NCBI GenBank assembly: GCA_017427065.1
Contig: JAFRTL010000010.1
Location: 88,975-152,974, forward strand
Source of the DNA: Bacteroidaceae bacterium
GTDB lineage: Bacteria; Bacteroidota; Bacteroidia; Bacteroidales; Bacteroidaceae
DNA length: 64,000 bases
Reading direction: 5' to 3'
The translations under genes and the position numbers were made by a program. This document shows, in pieces, positions 45,001-52,499 of the stretch. The notes beneath the pieces are model-generated. The model worked only from the letters and a program-made list of their open reading frames with translations. It was not told where the DNA came from and did not search any database. Each line of letters begins with the position of its first letter. Position 1 is the stretch's first letter.

Positions 45001-46210
45001 TTTCATCCAACGCTAGTAAAGTAGCATCTGGGAATCCACAGAGTCGACAAATCTGCTTTTCAACACTTTCAGAGGGCGTCAATTGTGCGCCGTGAATCAG
45101 ATAAACATAACAAGGTGATTGATGATGTAAAGCGAACCAACAAGCCATGTGAGTCTTTCCTGATCCTGCTTCACCTTCTATTATATAGTCACCTCTCTTA
45201 AGTTCAAGATATTGTCTAACTAAATCATCAACCTTATCTAAAGATTTCCGCAAGTTTTGAGCTGCGTCACCATTTTTTTGACTAGGATCATTATCAACCA
45301 GTTTCAATGCCTGCTGTAAAAAATAAGTCAAATTAATATAACCTCCTATCTCGTAAGGCTTATTATCCCAATCAAGGATCTGTTTCCCTTGTGGCAGAGT
45401 ACTTGCATAACTAGCATAAATTTCCTCTAATTCACTAAGTCTTGAGATTACTTCTAAGAACTGCTGTTTATCAGAGAATCGTTCAAGTTTCTGAATTAGC
45501 GAATTATTTTCAACATGGACTTTCTCATTATATCTGTCACCAGCAAGATCTACCTGCTTGGACAACAAAGTCAACGAATGCCCCAAACCGTAAGGTTTTT
45601 GATCTTCTAATTCCCAATTGGCAGAACAAACAAGCCCGTGTTCGCCAAGCGTATCCGTAATAGAAGCCAAAGTCTTATAACCAAGAACCGTATTCATTTG
45701 GTCTGTTATAACACCTACAACTGAACCTGAATCATTCAAAACAGGAGAACCAGAAAGACCTTTATAAGAGACAAAACTAAGTAAAGTCTCAGGCGCACTT
45801 ATCACATCATACTCTCTACCACTGACATTTGCTGTTGGTGATACTGGTATCTCAAACTGATTCCTTCCACCTCCATTCGCATAAGGGTATCCACAAATAG
45901 TCAAGTCTATATCCTTACGGTCAGACGGCAATGCCAGAAGTCTTAGAGGTGCCGGACAGACATAATCTCTGCATTTCAAAATTGCCAAGTCAATCAGGTT
46001 GGTAGTATCTCCCTCCCAAACGATATTACAGAAATATGATGTATTATCAATTTCAATAGTCACAGTATCTCCATTGTCTTCTGCATCTGCCAATACATGT
46101 CGCGCTGTAAGTAACAAGTCTTTATCTACAAAAAATGCTGTTCCTTGGTCTGTGCCACAAAACAAAGGCACTATCGACGCATTATTGTATGTTTTATATT
46201 TCGATTTCAT
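42047..46210 (-). CDS. Trypsin-like protease fused to STAND NTPase (Avs1-like)
   Basis: The 1387-residue protein combines an N-terminal chymotrypsin-fold protease (1-190; triad readable as H38 in LLTARHVL, D74 in LIDLAIL, S153 in GLSGSP), a linker, and a STAND NTPase with Walker A GEAGSGKT (346-353) and Walker B VVIIDAINE (413-421). About 700 residues of helical, repeat-like sequence follow and could be the sensor. The next gene upstream encodes an MBL-fold protein overlapping by 17 nt. Protease, STAND and MBL together match the AVAST type I (Avs1) defence set; from memory, these are usually described as three separate genes. On recognising a phage protein the protease would act as cell-killing effector. 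Confidence 0.82.
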   Translation of the reverse strand: MKSKYKTYNNASIVPLFCGTDQGTAFFVDKDLLLTARHVLADAEDNGDTVTIEIDNTSYFCNIVWEGDTTNLIDLAILKCRDYVCPAPLRLLALPSDRKDIDLTICGYPYANGGGRNQFEIPVSPTANVSGREYDVISAPETLLSFVSYKGLSGSPVLNDSGSVVGVITDQMNTVLGYKTLASITDTLGEHGLVCSANWELEDQKPYGLGHSLTLLSKQVDLAGDRYNEKVHVENNSLIQKLERFSDKQQFLEVISRLSELEEIYASYASTLPQGKQILDWDNKPYEIGGYINLTYFLQQALKLVDNDPSQKNGDAAQNLRKSLDKVDDLVRQYLELKRGDYIIEGEAGSGKTHMACWFALHHQSPCYVYLIHGAQLTPSESVEKQICRLCGFPDATLLALDEKMATVGKYGVVIIDAINECSSGSYWVKQLDVFRQTFDKYKNLKLIITIRTGTVDIGAWERESISGFENVHKAVSRYFCTFGVPKDFDWRKFKSDFRNPLFLRLFCDSFRYLNGYWQNDLKQIDVYLAYIKKRNEKISELVDEDVFRNVSEKYLLKIASYSLYYQNCQDISRGKARSLGDCICRGRLWSQSLLKNSLDENLLISMPDYEFIENELVGFHFEKMGDFLRAYVLLNSKTDYAKKVDQLIELQKYTKSHDEYEGKFRGLIGAYIDTYNGKENLLNNKSFTDGPLREYLIEALPYNTKYNKDIIALLLKSMTPALVRVLVVKFNDYGSDEIRTLHKMLLGMSMPERDAVWSEAINEFCDIYGYDFRRWNYNVSEKEDRERALVLLSWLLCTSYPEARARIIRKLYLILREEPKFCVFILNAMAACDDPYVAEGVLCAIYGVVVKSRNADMVAEVAGMVRQVFYKEHIEGPEDIQVRKWTLKIMERDHYLTPASKHFEECTPPNNTPSPFEYLKAEVKAFGNKEFFGKTQGSKILYESVFGFEDFARYIIGTNSSITNHSFLYPNRDEEVLLSEIQEMVAQRIMEMGWNDVLGDYDNNRYSQNRYDNKKERLGKKYQWLAYYNILGRLTDHCQMKDRWSWSKPYKKLVNSYPWCISETSYFDPTLEDEVKPVGTLLYENPFGIDNENGREWVRDNEKVPVVRFEYKDEVGMEWVRLYGYESENVKQNSIEIEGFLFFNSHFVKLEDAEKVIGWAEEKNFYGRWLRESPDIYQFLWNEYPWSDSYKFVFEDGEWEESECPVNTMLAAIIQLQEDKKGLDTEDYLSNAYLPCADMMNVLGLYAAERGVIRTIADDEIVAASFRQLGLEKGGIAIKKKYLCEYLKKTGYKLFYFIMGEKLAKISTNITSEGIKELSACWYMDVDGWHEVQHIAVRTDKPKRAVREDDEDGTWLDEFLKKNPDVTVGDLSHTDKAIEKEDGKND

Positions 46211-47360
46211 ATGGTTTATTATCTAAATCTATAATACAAGGAAACTCTGCAAATTCTGGCATGGCAAACAAATCCTTCAATACACGATTTTTCCTGTTAA
46301 AGTGCAATTCACGTCTTTCTAGTCCGTGCAATGGAGCTGTAATAATGCGTGATAGAGTTTCTACTGATGGTCTTTCCTCCTTATTCCCACCTGTGAAGTA
46401 ATAGTGTTTGCTGTCAGCGACCTCAATAATATCTTTGGTTGTACTATGCGAACTCCCATGATGAGAGACCTTTATTAAGTCCATCATAAAAGGAGTCTCG
46501 CCTACAATGTATTTTTTCATCGAATCTGCAACTATATCAGGGGCAGCATCCCCCAAAAGCAAGATACGATGACCATGATACTCATATAAGAAGGCTATTG
46601 AACATCTGTTAGGTAAAGATACTGGCACGACTTCAGTCCCAGCCGACTTTACGAACGATTCTTTTGTCAGTTTGCTATATGACACCTTAGTGATTCGCTC
46701 CTCAATGAGTGTTGTTTCCCACAATCGAAGTAGTACCTCATAGATTTCCTCATCATTCTTATATTGCCTAGAGTGATTATCAAAAAACTTTTTCCAGAAC
46801 TCCTTTTTAAACTGATTCTCCAATACATTTAAATCTGTTTGCTGTGGCGAAAGGATTACTATCTTTCCAAAATCTCCATCTAGATTCATTTCATTACCAG
46901 CCACCACAGGGTCATATCCCCATACCGCTGTCCAAGCGCTATTTTTCATAATCTTCTCGCTCAATGATATAGCTTGATTGGCGCTTACTTTTCCATTCTC
47001 GGAAACAAAGTTTAATGGTATTCTCTGTTTCAGTTTTTCAAGCGCAGCAACTTGTTTATCACTAAGCATTATGGTGTCTTCCTTCTTTGGTCTATGATAA
47101 CAATTGAAGAGTATCTTTCCTATTTGTAAATCAGGTACTTTTTCAAGGAGCATACTAAGCCCTGCAATATGATCATTGTCAATATGAGTAACAACCATCA
47201 GATCAATTCGTTTACCCAACTCATTCTTGACAAAAGATAATATTTCGTCTTTCAAGCAACCACAGTCAACCATAATATGAAACATGTCAGTCTCTTTCCT
47301 TAACTTTATAAAAAGACAATCTCCTGCTCCACAATTAAAAGTTCTGAATGACAGATTCAT
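46194..47360 (-). CDS. Metallo-beta-lactamase-fold hydrolase (ComEC-like, Avs1-associated)
   Basis: The 388-residue soluble MBL-fold protein has GAGDCLFI at the start, the zinc motif THIDNDH (58-64, HxDxDH), LLLGDA with the bridging Asp, and SHHGS near 300. This is the ComEC/Rec2-type MBL subgroup without membrane helices. It overlaps the STAND-protease gene by 17 nt and precedes it in transcription, as in AVAST type I loci where an MBL protein accompanies the STAND protein. Its substrate is unknown. The upstream AbiEii gene ends 38 bp away. Confidence 0.85.
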   Translation of the reverse strand: MNLSFRTFNCGAGDCLFIKLRKETDMFHIMVDCGCLKDEILSFVKNELGKRIDLMVVTHIDNDHIAGLSMLLEKVPDLQIGKILFNCYHRPKKEDTIMLSDKQVAALEKLKQRIPLNFVSENGKVSANQAISLSEKIMKNSAWTAVWGYDPVVAGNEMNLDGDFGKIVILSPQQTDLNVLENQFKKEFWKKFFDNHSRQYKNDEEIYEVLLRLWETTLIEERITKVSYSKLTKESFVKSAGTEVVPVSLPNRCSIAFLYEYHGHRILLLGDAAPDIVADSMKKYIVGETPFMMDLIKVSHHGSSHSTTKDIIEVADSKHYYFTGGNKEERPSVETLSRIITAPLHGLERRELHFNRKNRVLKDLFAMPEFAEFPCIIDLDNKPYEIEI

Positions 47361-47398
47361 TTTTTTACTAAAAAAGTACTATAACATAAATCATTATT

Positions 47399-48202
47399 TT
47401 ACTCTCTCTTTCCCTCCATCCTATCTATAAATGTTTCATAAATCAGTGGATAAGCATCACTTGCATTGAATGTTATGCCTGGACGCAGAAGGGATTGCAT
47501 GTCGTTGGTAAACTCTGGATCTTCCATCTTCTCTTGCATGTTATTGACAAACTGCTTGTAAGATGGTGTCTTGTCAACCACAAACTCCATATATTTCTTG
47601 TAGCATTGAAGGACTTTATCAACATCCACGTCCTTTCGCTGTAAGGCAATATAAAGGTCAAAGAGGTCACGTCCTTTCTTGCGCTGGTAAAGGGCACGAA
47701 GTTTGGTGCCCAACAATTCCTCGAAATGATAGGTCGTCAACTCGGCTTCGCCAGTGAACCATGAATTCTCCACTTTGAACGGAATCTTTGTCAGCCCAAG
47801 TACGTTGAAATGTTCGAAGCAATTAATTTCAACTTTCAGGCGTATCTGTACTGTAGGCGGTATTTCAGACTCCACTCGAAACAACATTGTATTATTATAT
47901 CGTTTCTGCTTAGTTACCCTATCTGGCAGCCAATCTAGAACTTCGCCCAATCGATACATAATAGGTTTGATAGGTCCAGGAGTAATCTGAACCAAGTCAA
48001 TGTCCTCACTATATCGAGGCTGAGGCGAGAGATAAAGTTTATGCAAGGCTGTTCCTCCTCGGAAAGCCAACTGCGATGCTAGGAACTCATCGCTAAAGAT
48101 GGAAACCAAGGCACGACAGATAATCAAGTCTTGCTCAATCTGTGCATTATCTATCCAAGGAGCATGCTCGCTCCACTGTTGTATCGCTGTTCTGTTTATC
48201 AT
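47399..48202 (-). CDS. AbiEii nucleotidyltransferase toxin (type IV TA)
   Basis: About 267 residues from the ATG at 48202, which overlaps the AbiEi stop as ATGA. A longer frame from 48244 lies inside AbiEi. The nucleotidyltransferase motifs are GGTALHK (49-55) and SEDID (65-69), with a late KGRDLFDLYIAL. AbiEii toxins inactivate tRNA by 3' nucleotide addition (the MenT/AbiEii family), causing growth arrest or abortive infection. It is paired with the AbiEi antitoxin gene directly upstream and followed by the MBL-STAND locus. Confidence 0.92.
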   Translation of the reverse strand: MINRTAIQQWSEHAPWIDNAQIEQDLIICRALVSIFSDEFLASQLAFRGGTALHKLYLSPQPRYSEDIDLVQITPGPIKPIMYRLGEVLDWLPDRVTKQKRYNNTMLFRVESEIPPTVQIRLKVEINCFEHFNVLGLTKIPFKVENSWFTGEAELTTYHFEELLGTKLRALYQRKKGRDLFDLYIALQRKDVDVDKVLQCYKKYMEFVVDKTPSYKQFVNNMQEKMEDPEFTNDMQSLLRPGITFNASDAYPLIYETFIDRMEGKRE

Positions 48203-49002
48203 ATATCGTCTGTTTCTATTTCTACGTTTATGTTTATCTTCCATCGCCTGTCTCTGTCTGATGAATTATCTTCTGCCGATGTACTTAAAAGTTGATATTT
48301 GAAATACCCCGAAGATGCACGAAGCTGTTCATACAAGTCATCTGCCAAGTTTTTTTCCTCAACGACATTTTCAAGTATATAGCCAAGTCGTTGCCATACA
48401 ACCTTTTTCACATAAGTTGCAAGTGGCGCAAACTGCTTATTAATGTCAATCAGCTCTGAAAGTTCTTCAAGTATGGTGGCGACTCGCGACAATCCGCCTA
48501 CATGTTGCTGATATTGCACTAAGTCAGCGGCGGTTAGAAGAGGATTTGATATACGGATAGTTCCCGTTTCAGTATTCTTTGTAATCAGGGCTTCCTCTGG
48601 CAGTCCATCCCGATAATACCAATCAATGGTTACATTACGGGTAGAGACTGTCCTACGCTTAGGAAAAGTCGTCATTACAGAGAATTGCTGGGGACGTTGA
48701 TGAGCAGCGCCAAGTAGCTCTGCTGCACTAAGCATACATACATAGTAAGGCTTTTGCAGATACGACATTAACTGATCAATATAATAGGTTGCTGGCACAG
48801 ATCCACGCAACATATATTGAACGGGAATAATAACGTAATAGCCTCTATAAACACTAGCTATGGTCTTATTTGAACATAGTCTGGAAAGTTCGTTCTGAAG
48901 AATCTGTTCAGAAGAACACAAGTCAGCAGCCCTTACATCCTCAACAGAAAACGTAGGGAAGCCATGAATAGCTCTATCTTCAATCCACTTTTGTAATGTC
49001 AT
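48199..49002 (-). CDS. AbiEi-family antitoxin/repressor
   Basis: The 267-residue AbiEi homologue has a short winged-helix-like N-terminal region (residues about 15-60, FPTFSVEDVRAADLCSSEQILQNELSRL), then the AbiEi C-terminal domain with YYVIIPVQY and SNPLLTAADLVQY. Such antitoxins repress their own promoter and neutralise AbiEii without direct contact (type IV). It leads the AbiE pair. A promoter box ends 17 bp before its ATG. Confidence 0.88.
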   Translation of the reverse strand: MTLQKWIEDRAIHGFPTFSVEDVRAADLCSSEQILQNELSRLCSNKTIASVYRGYYVIIPVQYMLRGSVPATYYIDQLMSYLQKPYYVCMLSAAELLGAAHQRPQQFSVMTTFPKRRTVSTRNVTIDWYYRDGLPEEALITKNTETGTIRISNPLLTAADLVQYQQHVGGLSRVATILEELSELIDINKQFAPLATYVKKVVWQRLGYILENVVEEKNLADDLYEQLRASSGYFKYQLLSTSAEDNSSDRDRRWKININVEIETDDI

Positions 49003-49019
49003 ACTAAGTAATTTTGGTG

Positions 49020-49027
49020 CAAATATA
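49020..49027 (-). promoter_or_regulatory. -7 box TATATTTG for the AbiE operon
   Basis: TATATTTG on the minus strand (49027-49020) matches TAnnTTTG and lies 17 bp before the AbiEi ATG. AbiEi is expected to bind inverted repeats here; none is obvious. Confidence 0.6.
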
Positions 49028-49589
49028 ATAAAAAAAATATTAGCTTTGAACTGTTTTTGCCTAAAATCACTCTGTTTTATAGAATTTTATCTCCAAATTC
49101 GCATTTTTATCGAATTTGGAAGCAAAATACACGCATATAACTCTAAATATGAGATATGATTGCCGTCCAAAAGAAAGAGAAGCCAATTATTCAGTTTGAT
49201 AGCACAACCCTTTGGTTTAGTTTATACCCATATTAAATATCTATAACCTAAACTAAACCTTAATGCAAGAATGTGCAAAAATCTGCGTTAAAAAGTGTAA
49301 ACGTGCAAAGAACTGGAAAATCGATTTTGCAGATGTTTGCATTTTCTTTTTTTGACGGCAGTCATATTTGCAGATTTTTGCCTATTTTGCGTCCCCCCAC
49401 CGTCCCTCGGAGTCACTTTAGACACCCTAAAACAAAGGCGTTTATACTGATTATCAGCTACTTATATTTGCAGATGTTTAATTCTGCATCGGAAAGTAGA
49501 TTTTGCGTGGGGAAGTAAAACACAAGCAAACAAGACAGGAGAAATACCTTTAATTCAAACAACACGTATAATAATTCAAAAAATATGTA
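49028..49589. other. Non-coding right flank of the accessory island
   Basis: No gene seen in about 560 bp. It has TTTGCAGAT-type motifs at about 49326, 49367 and 49469, a reversed GCAAAAATCTGC (49274-49285), and the GTCCCCCC-rich copy of the island-flanking repeat (49364-49412). Confidence 0.55.
49364..49412 (+). repeat. Right copy of island-flanking direct repeat
   Basis: ATATTTGCAGATTTTTGCC, then TATTTTGCGTCCCCCC and ACCGTCCCTCGGAG, similar in order and spacing to 32628-32673. Confidence 0.6.
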
Positions 49590-49597
49590 TACCTTTG
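49590..49597 (+). promoter_or_regulatory. -7 box TACCTTTG, 7 nt before the histidine kinase start
   Basis: TACCTTTG matches TAnnTTTG; the ATG at 49605 begins 7 nt after it, predicting a very short or absent leader. Confidence 0.65.
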
Positions 49598-49604
49598 CGG
49601 CAGA

Positions 49605-50384
49605 ATGGACAAAAAACGAATCATAAAAGATATACTGCTTGTACTGAAACTGTCGTTAGCAGCAATGGTGTTCTATTATATACTATTGATGCTAAGCGAA
49701 GACTATTTCTGGGAAGATTTGAAGGACTGGCCACAATGGTTATTGGTGGACTTTTTATGGTGTTTCCTATGTGTCGCGATGATATCATTCTATTACTTTT
49801 ATCGCAGAATGCGTATGGAGCGAGAGCGTGATAAGTTCCGAATGCAAGCACTGGAAAACCAATTGAGTCCTCACTTCGTATTCAACAACTTCAGCATCCT
49901 GGCTGATCTGATTGAGGTTGACCAGAAAAAAGCTTCAGCTTATCTTATGGACCTCTCAAAAGTCTATCATTACACACTATCTCATCTCGATCACAATACA
50001 GTAACACTGCAAGAGGAATTGGAGTTTCTACATCGTTATCTATCACTGTTGAAACAACGATTTAATGATTGCATACAAGTGATAATTGCCCCTAATGTAG
50101 CTGAACAGAAAGGCGTTTTACCACCTGCTACCCTGCAGTTGATTATTGAAAACGCCATAAAACATAACGAACACACAGCAGAGCATCCGCTCATTATTAA
50201 TGTGACAAGCGATGGTAAATATATTTACGTCAGCAACCACAAACGCCCAATTACTACAGCGGACTCTACTAACATCGGACATCACAATATTGCTGAACGT
50301 TACCGTCTGTTGACTAACCAGGAAATTAAGATCAGCGATAAGCAAGACGAATACTGCATAACAGTCCCGTTGATTTCAGCATAA
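49605..50384 (+). CDS. LytS/YehU-type sensor histidine kinase, orphan
   Basis: The 259-residue protein has two N-terminal transmembrane helices (about 13-33, 44-66), a short coiled linker, the His_kinase domain (LENQLSPHFVFNNFSIL, phospho-acceptor His about 87) and a short HATPase region with N-box LQLIIENAIKHN. The family normally pairs with a LytTR response regulator encoded next door. The following gene is on the opposite strand and no regulator is found in the window. It lies directly outside the right flank of the island. Confidence 0.9.
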   Translation: MDKKRIIKDILLVLKLSLAAMVFYYILLMLSEDYFWEDLKDWPQWLLVDFLWCFLCVAMISFYYFYRRMRMERERDKFRMQALENQLSPHFVFNNFSILADLIEVDQKKASAYLMDLSKVYHYTLSHLDHNTVTLQEELEFLHRYLSLLKQRFNDCIQVIIAPNVAEQKGVLPPATLQLIIENAIKHNEHTAEHPLIINVTSDGKYIYVSNHKRPITTADSTNIGHHNIAERYRLLTNQEIKISDKQDEYCITVPLISA

Positions 50385-50457
50385 TTATAAGCGCATTATG
50401 CGGACTTGAAAAAGTAGATCTATCACCTCCATGACATCGTCGATGAAGTAATCACCC

Positions 50458-51060
50458 TCAATTTATACTCGTAAAGGTAAACAACTTTTCTATCAACGGC
50501 ACATACCAGCGACGCACTTCTTCTGCTGTTGGAGTATGACCACCAGGAAAGTGGTACGACTGGGTGTAGTGCTCCAAAAAGAGTGGTTCGAAATGTGCCA
50601 GCGTGTCCTGCTCTCCGAATAAGCCCCACACTTTGTCGCGATATGAGGGATTGCACCTAGCGAACTGAATCGCTTCCAGCTCCGCAAACTCCTCTATCAA
50701 AACCTCGTCGATAACGAACTTTTGATTTCCGTCTTTGCGAGGCGATTTGTACTGATGCTCGCCTAGACGCTGTTTCAGGAACTCTGTCATCTGGAAGTGG
50801 GGATTGCCCAACAAGGCAGGGATGCCTACGATGGGAACCAACATCTGAGCATAGAACGAGCCACAACTGTTGCCCACCAATATGTCAGGCTTCTCTTGGT
50901 CAATCAACGAAAGAATAAAACTGATGGCATCCTTTGGGTGCATAGGCAAATCAGGCGTAAGCACCTCTACACGACCCTCGAACGACTCACGCAATGCCTG
51001 AGCTGGTACACACTGACCACTCGCAAAGAATCCATGTAAAAAAAGTATCTTTCGTCCCAT
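50458..51060 (-). CDS. YqiA/YcfP-type alpha/beta hydrolase
   Basis: The 200-residue esterase-like protein begins ILFLHGFFASGQCVPAQAL and has nucleophile elbow VGNSCGSFYA (Ser about 83), with late Asp and His in FGEQDTLAHF and FPGGHTPTAEE. This matches the small YqiA/UPF0227 family of probable esterases. It is the last gene of the porin-symporter-nitroreductase-hydrolase run. The substrate is unknown. Confidence 0.85.
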   Translation of the reverse strand: MGRKILFLHGFFASGQCVPAQALRESFEGRVEVLTPDLPMHPKDAISFILSLIDQEKPDILVGNSCGSFYAQMLVPIVGIPALLGNPHFQMTEFLKQRLGEHQYKSPRKDGNQKFVIDEVLIEEFAELEAIQFARCNPSYRDKVWGLFGEQDTLAHFEPLFLEHYTQSYHFPGGHTPTAEEVRRWYVPLIEKLFTFTSIN

Positions 51061-51084
51061 ATCTACCTAGTTTCCCACTGCCAC

Positions 51085-51768
51085 TTATCCAATCATGTTA
51101 TTCATTAACCAAACAAACCCTTTCGCCATTCGTTTCTCCGAATCAACAAAGTGATTGCCTGCATTCCATTCAAGTATGGCATTCACACCCTTCTCTTTAA
51201 GCATTTGCTCCTGCCTACGGATAGCATTACCAACCTGAGCCATAACTGGATTCTTCGCTTTCTCTTCCTTATCTCCTAGACTGAGATAGATAGAACGCAC
51301 TTGAGGATGATTGGCCTGTGCATAATCAAGCCACTTTGGAAACCAGACAGAGGGAGAAGCTGCTACAATTCCAGCAAACATACCCGTTTGGTATGCTGCC
51401 CATATGGCGAATAAACCAGCAAGAGAGTAACCTCCAAGCAGACAATGAGACGTATTTATCCTTCTCTCTTGTAATATAGGAAGAAGTTTTCCAGTAACAA
51501 ATGCTAATGTCTCTGCTGCACCATCTCCAAACGATTGCTTTCCAAATACAGGAGGTGCAGACCAGGGAGTAAGCTCATGATTCCAGTCTTCAACTTTGAA
51601 GGCCACCAGTGAGAATGGCTTATCTGACAAGGACTGTATGATTTCAACCTCTTTATCGAGTAATTCCAAGTCATGTTCATCTACAGGCTGAATGAGTAGA
51701 TACTCAGCTTCTGACTGCAAATACAGATAACACGCTTTACCAAATACTTCAACCACTTCTGGTTTCAT
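51085..51768 (-). CDS. Alpha/beta-hydrolase-fold esterase (Fes/IroE-like)
   Basis: About 227 residues from the ATG at 51768, 25 bp after the nitroreductase stop; the longer frame to 51825 overlaps that gene. The nucleophile elbow is GGYSLAGLFAIWAA, and the late His is in WNAGNHFVDSE. The esterase D/enterochelin-esterase-like fold (putative_esterase) fits. There is no signal peptide, so it is cytoplasmic. The substrate is unknown. Confidence 0.82.
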   Translation of the reverse strand: MKPEVVEVFGKACYLYLQSEAEYLLIQPVDEHDLELLDKEVEIIQSLSDKPFSLVAFKVEDWNHELTPWSAPPVFGKQSFGDGAAETLAFVTGKLLPILQERRINTSHCLLGGYSLAGLFAIWAAYQTGMFAGIVAASPSVWFPKWLDYAQANHPQVRSIYLSLGDKEEKAKNPVMAQVGNAIRRQEQMLKEKGVNAILEWNAGNHFVDSEKRMAKGFVWLMNNMIG

Positions 51769-51793
51769 ATAATAAGTCTTATTGTCTTTTGCT

Positions 51794-52480
51794 TCAAACC
51801 CACTCAAAGTTCTCTTTCCCTGCACCTATTTCAAAGTGATATTTGGCAATGCCCATGTCCATTTGGGTATAGCCAATCATGGAAAAACCTTTTTTGGCAT
51901 GTACTTGATGATGTCCATCCTTCATACCCACATACTCAAACGAGAATTTTTGTTGGTTGACAGCTGTAGGAGCAAGCAAGGCTGCTTCGACACCCTTTTT
52001 GAACCATAACGGGGTGCGTTCACTGACATTGCTGACTTGCTCAATGGTTTTTATCTTATGGCTCGTTCCCTGTGTTTCTCCATAACCAATGGCAATATAG
52101 CAAGCTATCTTTTCACCCTCATCAAGCACATACGTTCCTGGTACTTTTGTATAGCTGAGTCCTACCCAACAGGTGTTCAGCCCAAGTGTCTGAGCCAGCA
52201 ATACCAGATATTCCCCGTAGTAACCTACACGCTCATCCAAGTCCTCAGCCTTCTTTCCTGCCATGACTAAATAGTTGCTGACATTACGGAATTTCCCGTA
52301 TTTGGCCAAAGTTCCTTGAAAAGCCTTGGGCTCGTTAAGAATAAGCTGGATATGCAACTTACTTTTAAGGTTGACTTGCGATATTTCATTTTCAAGCACC
52401 TTGACCACATCCTCAGTCAAAGGTTCTTCCTTGTATGCCCTCACACTGTGACGGGCCAAGATAGCTTCCTGTATTGTCAT
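51794..52480 (-). CDS. Nitroreductase-family FMN oxidoreductase
   Basis: About 228 residues from the ATG at 52480 (MTIQEAILARHSVRAYKEEP), the canonical nitroreductase N-terminus with the FMN-binding R-H-S-V-R. The in-frame start at 52516 overlaps the symporter gene by 17 nt and is less likely. NTCWVGLSYTK and the C-terminal YTQMDMGIAKYHFEI fit the larger TM1586-like nitroreductase subgroup. It reduces nitro groups or quinones with NAD(P)H in the general family; the true substrate is unknown. Confidence 0.88.
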   Translation of the reverse strand: MTIQEAILARHSVRAYKEEPLTEDVVKVLENEISQVNLKSKLHIQLILNEPKAFQGTLAKYGKFRNVSNYLVMAGKKAEDLDERVGYYGEYLVLLAQTLGLNTCWVGLSYTKVPGTYVLDEGEKIACYIAIGYGETQGTSHKIKTIEQVSNVSERTPLWFKKGVEAALLAPTAVNQQKFSFEYVGMKDGHHQVHAKKGFSMIGYTQMDMGIAKYHFEIGAGKENFEWV

Positions 52481-52499
52481 TAGTCTTTTATAATTTATA

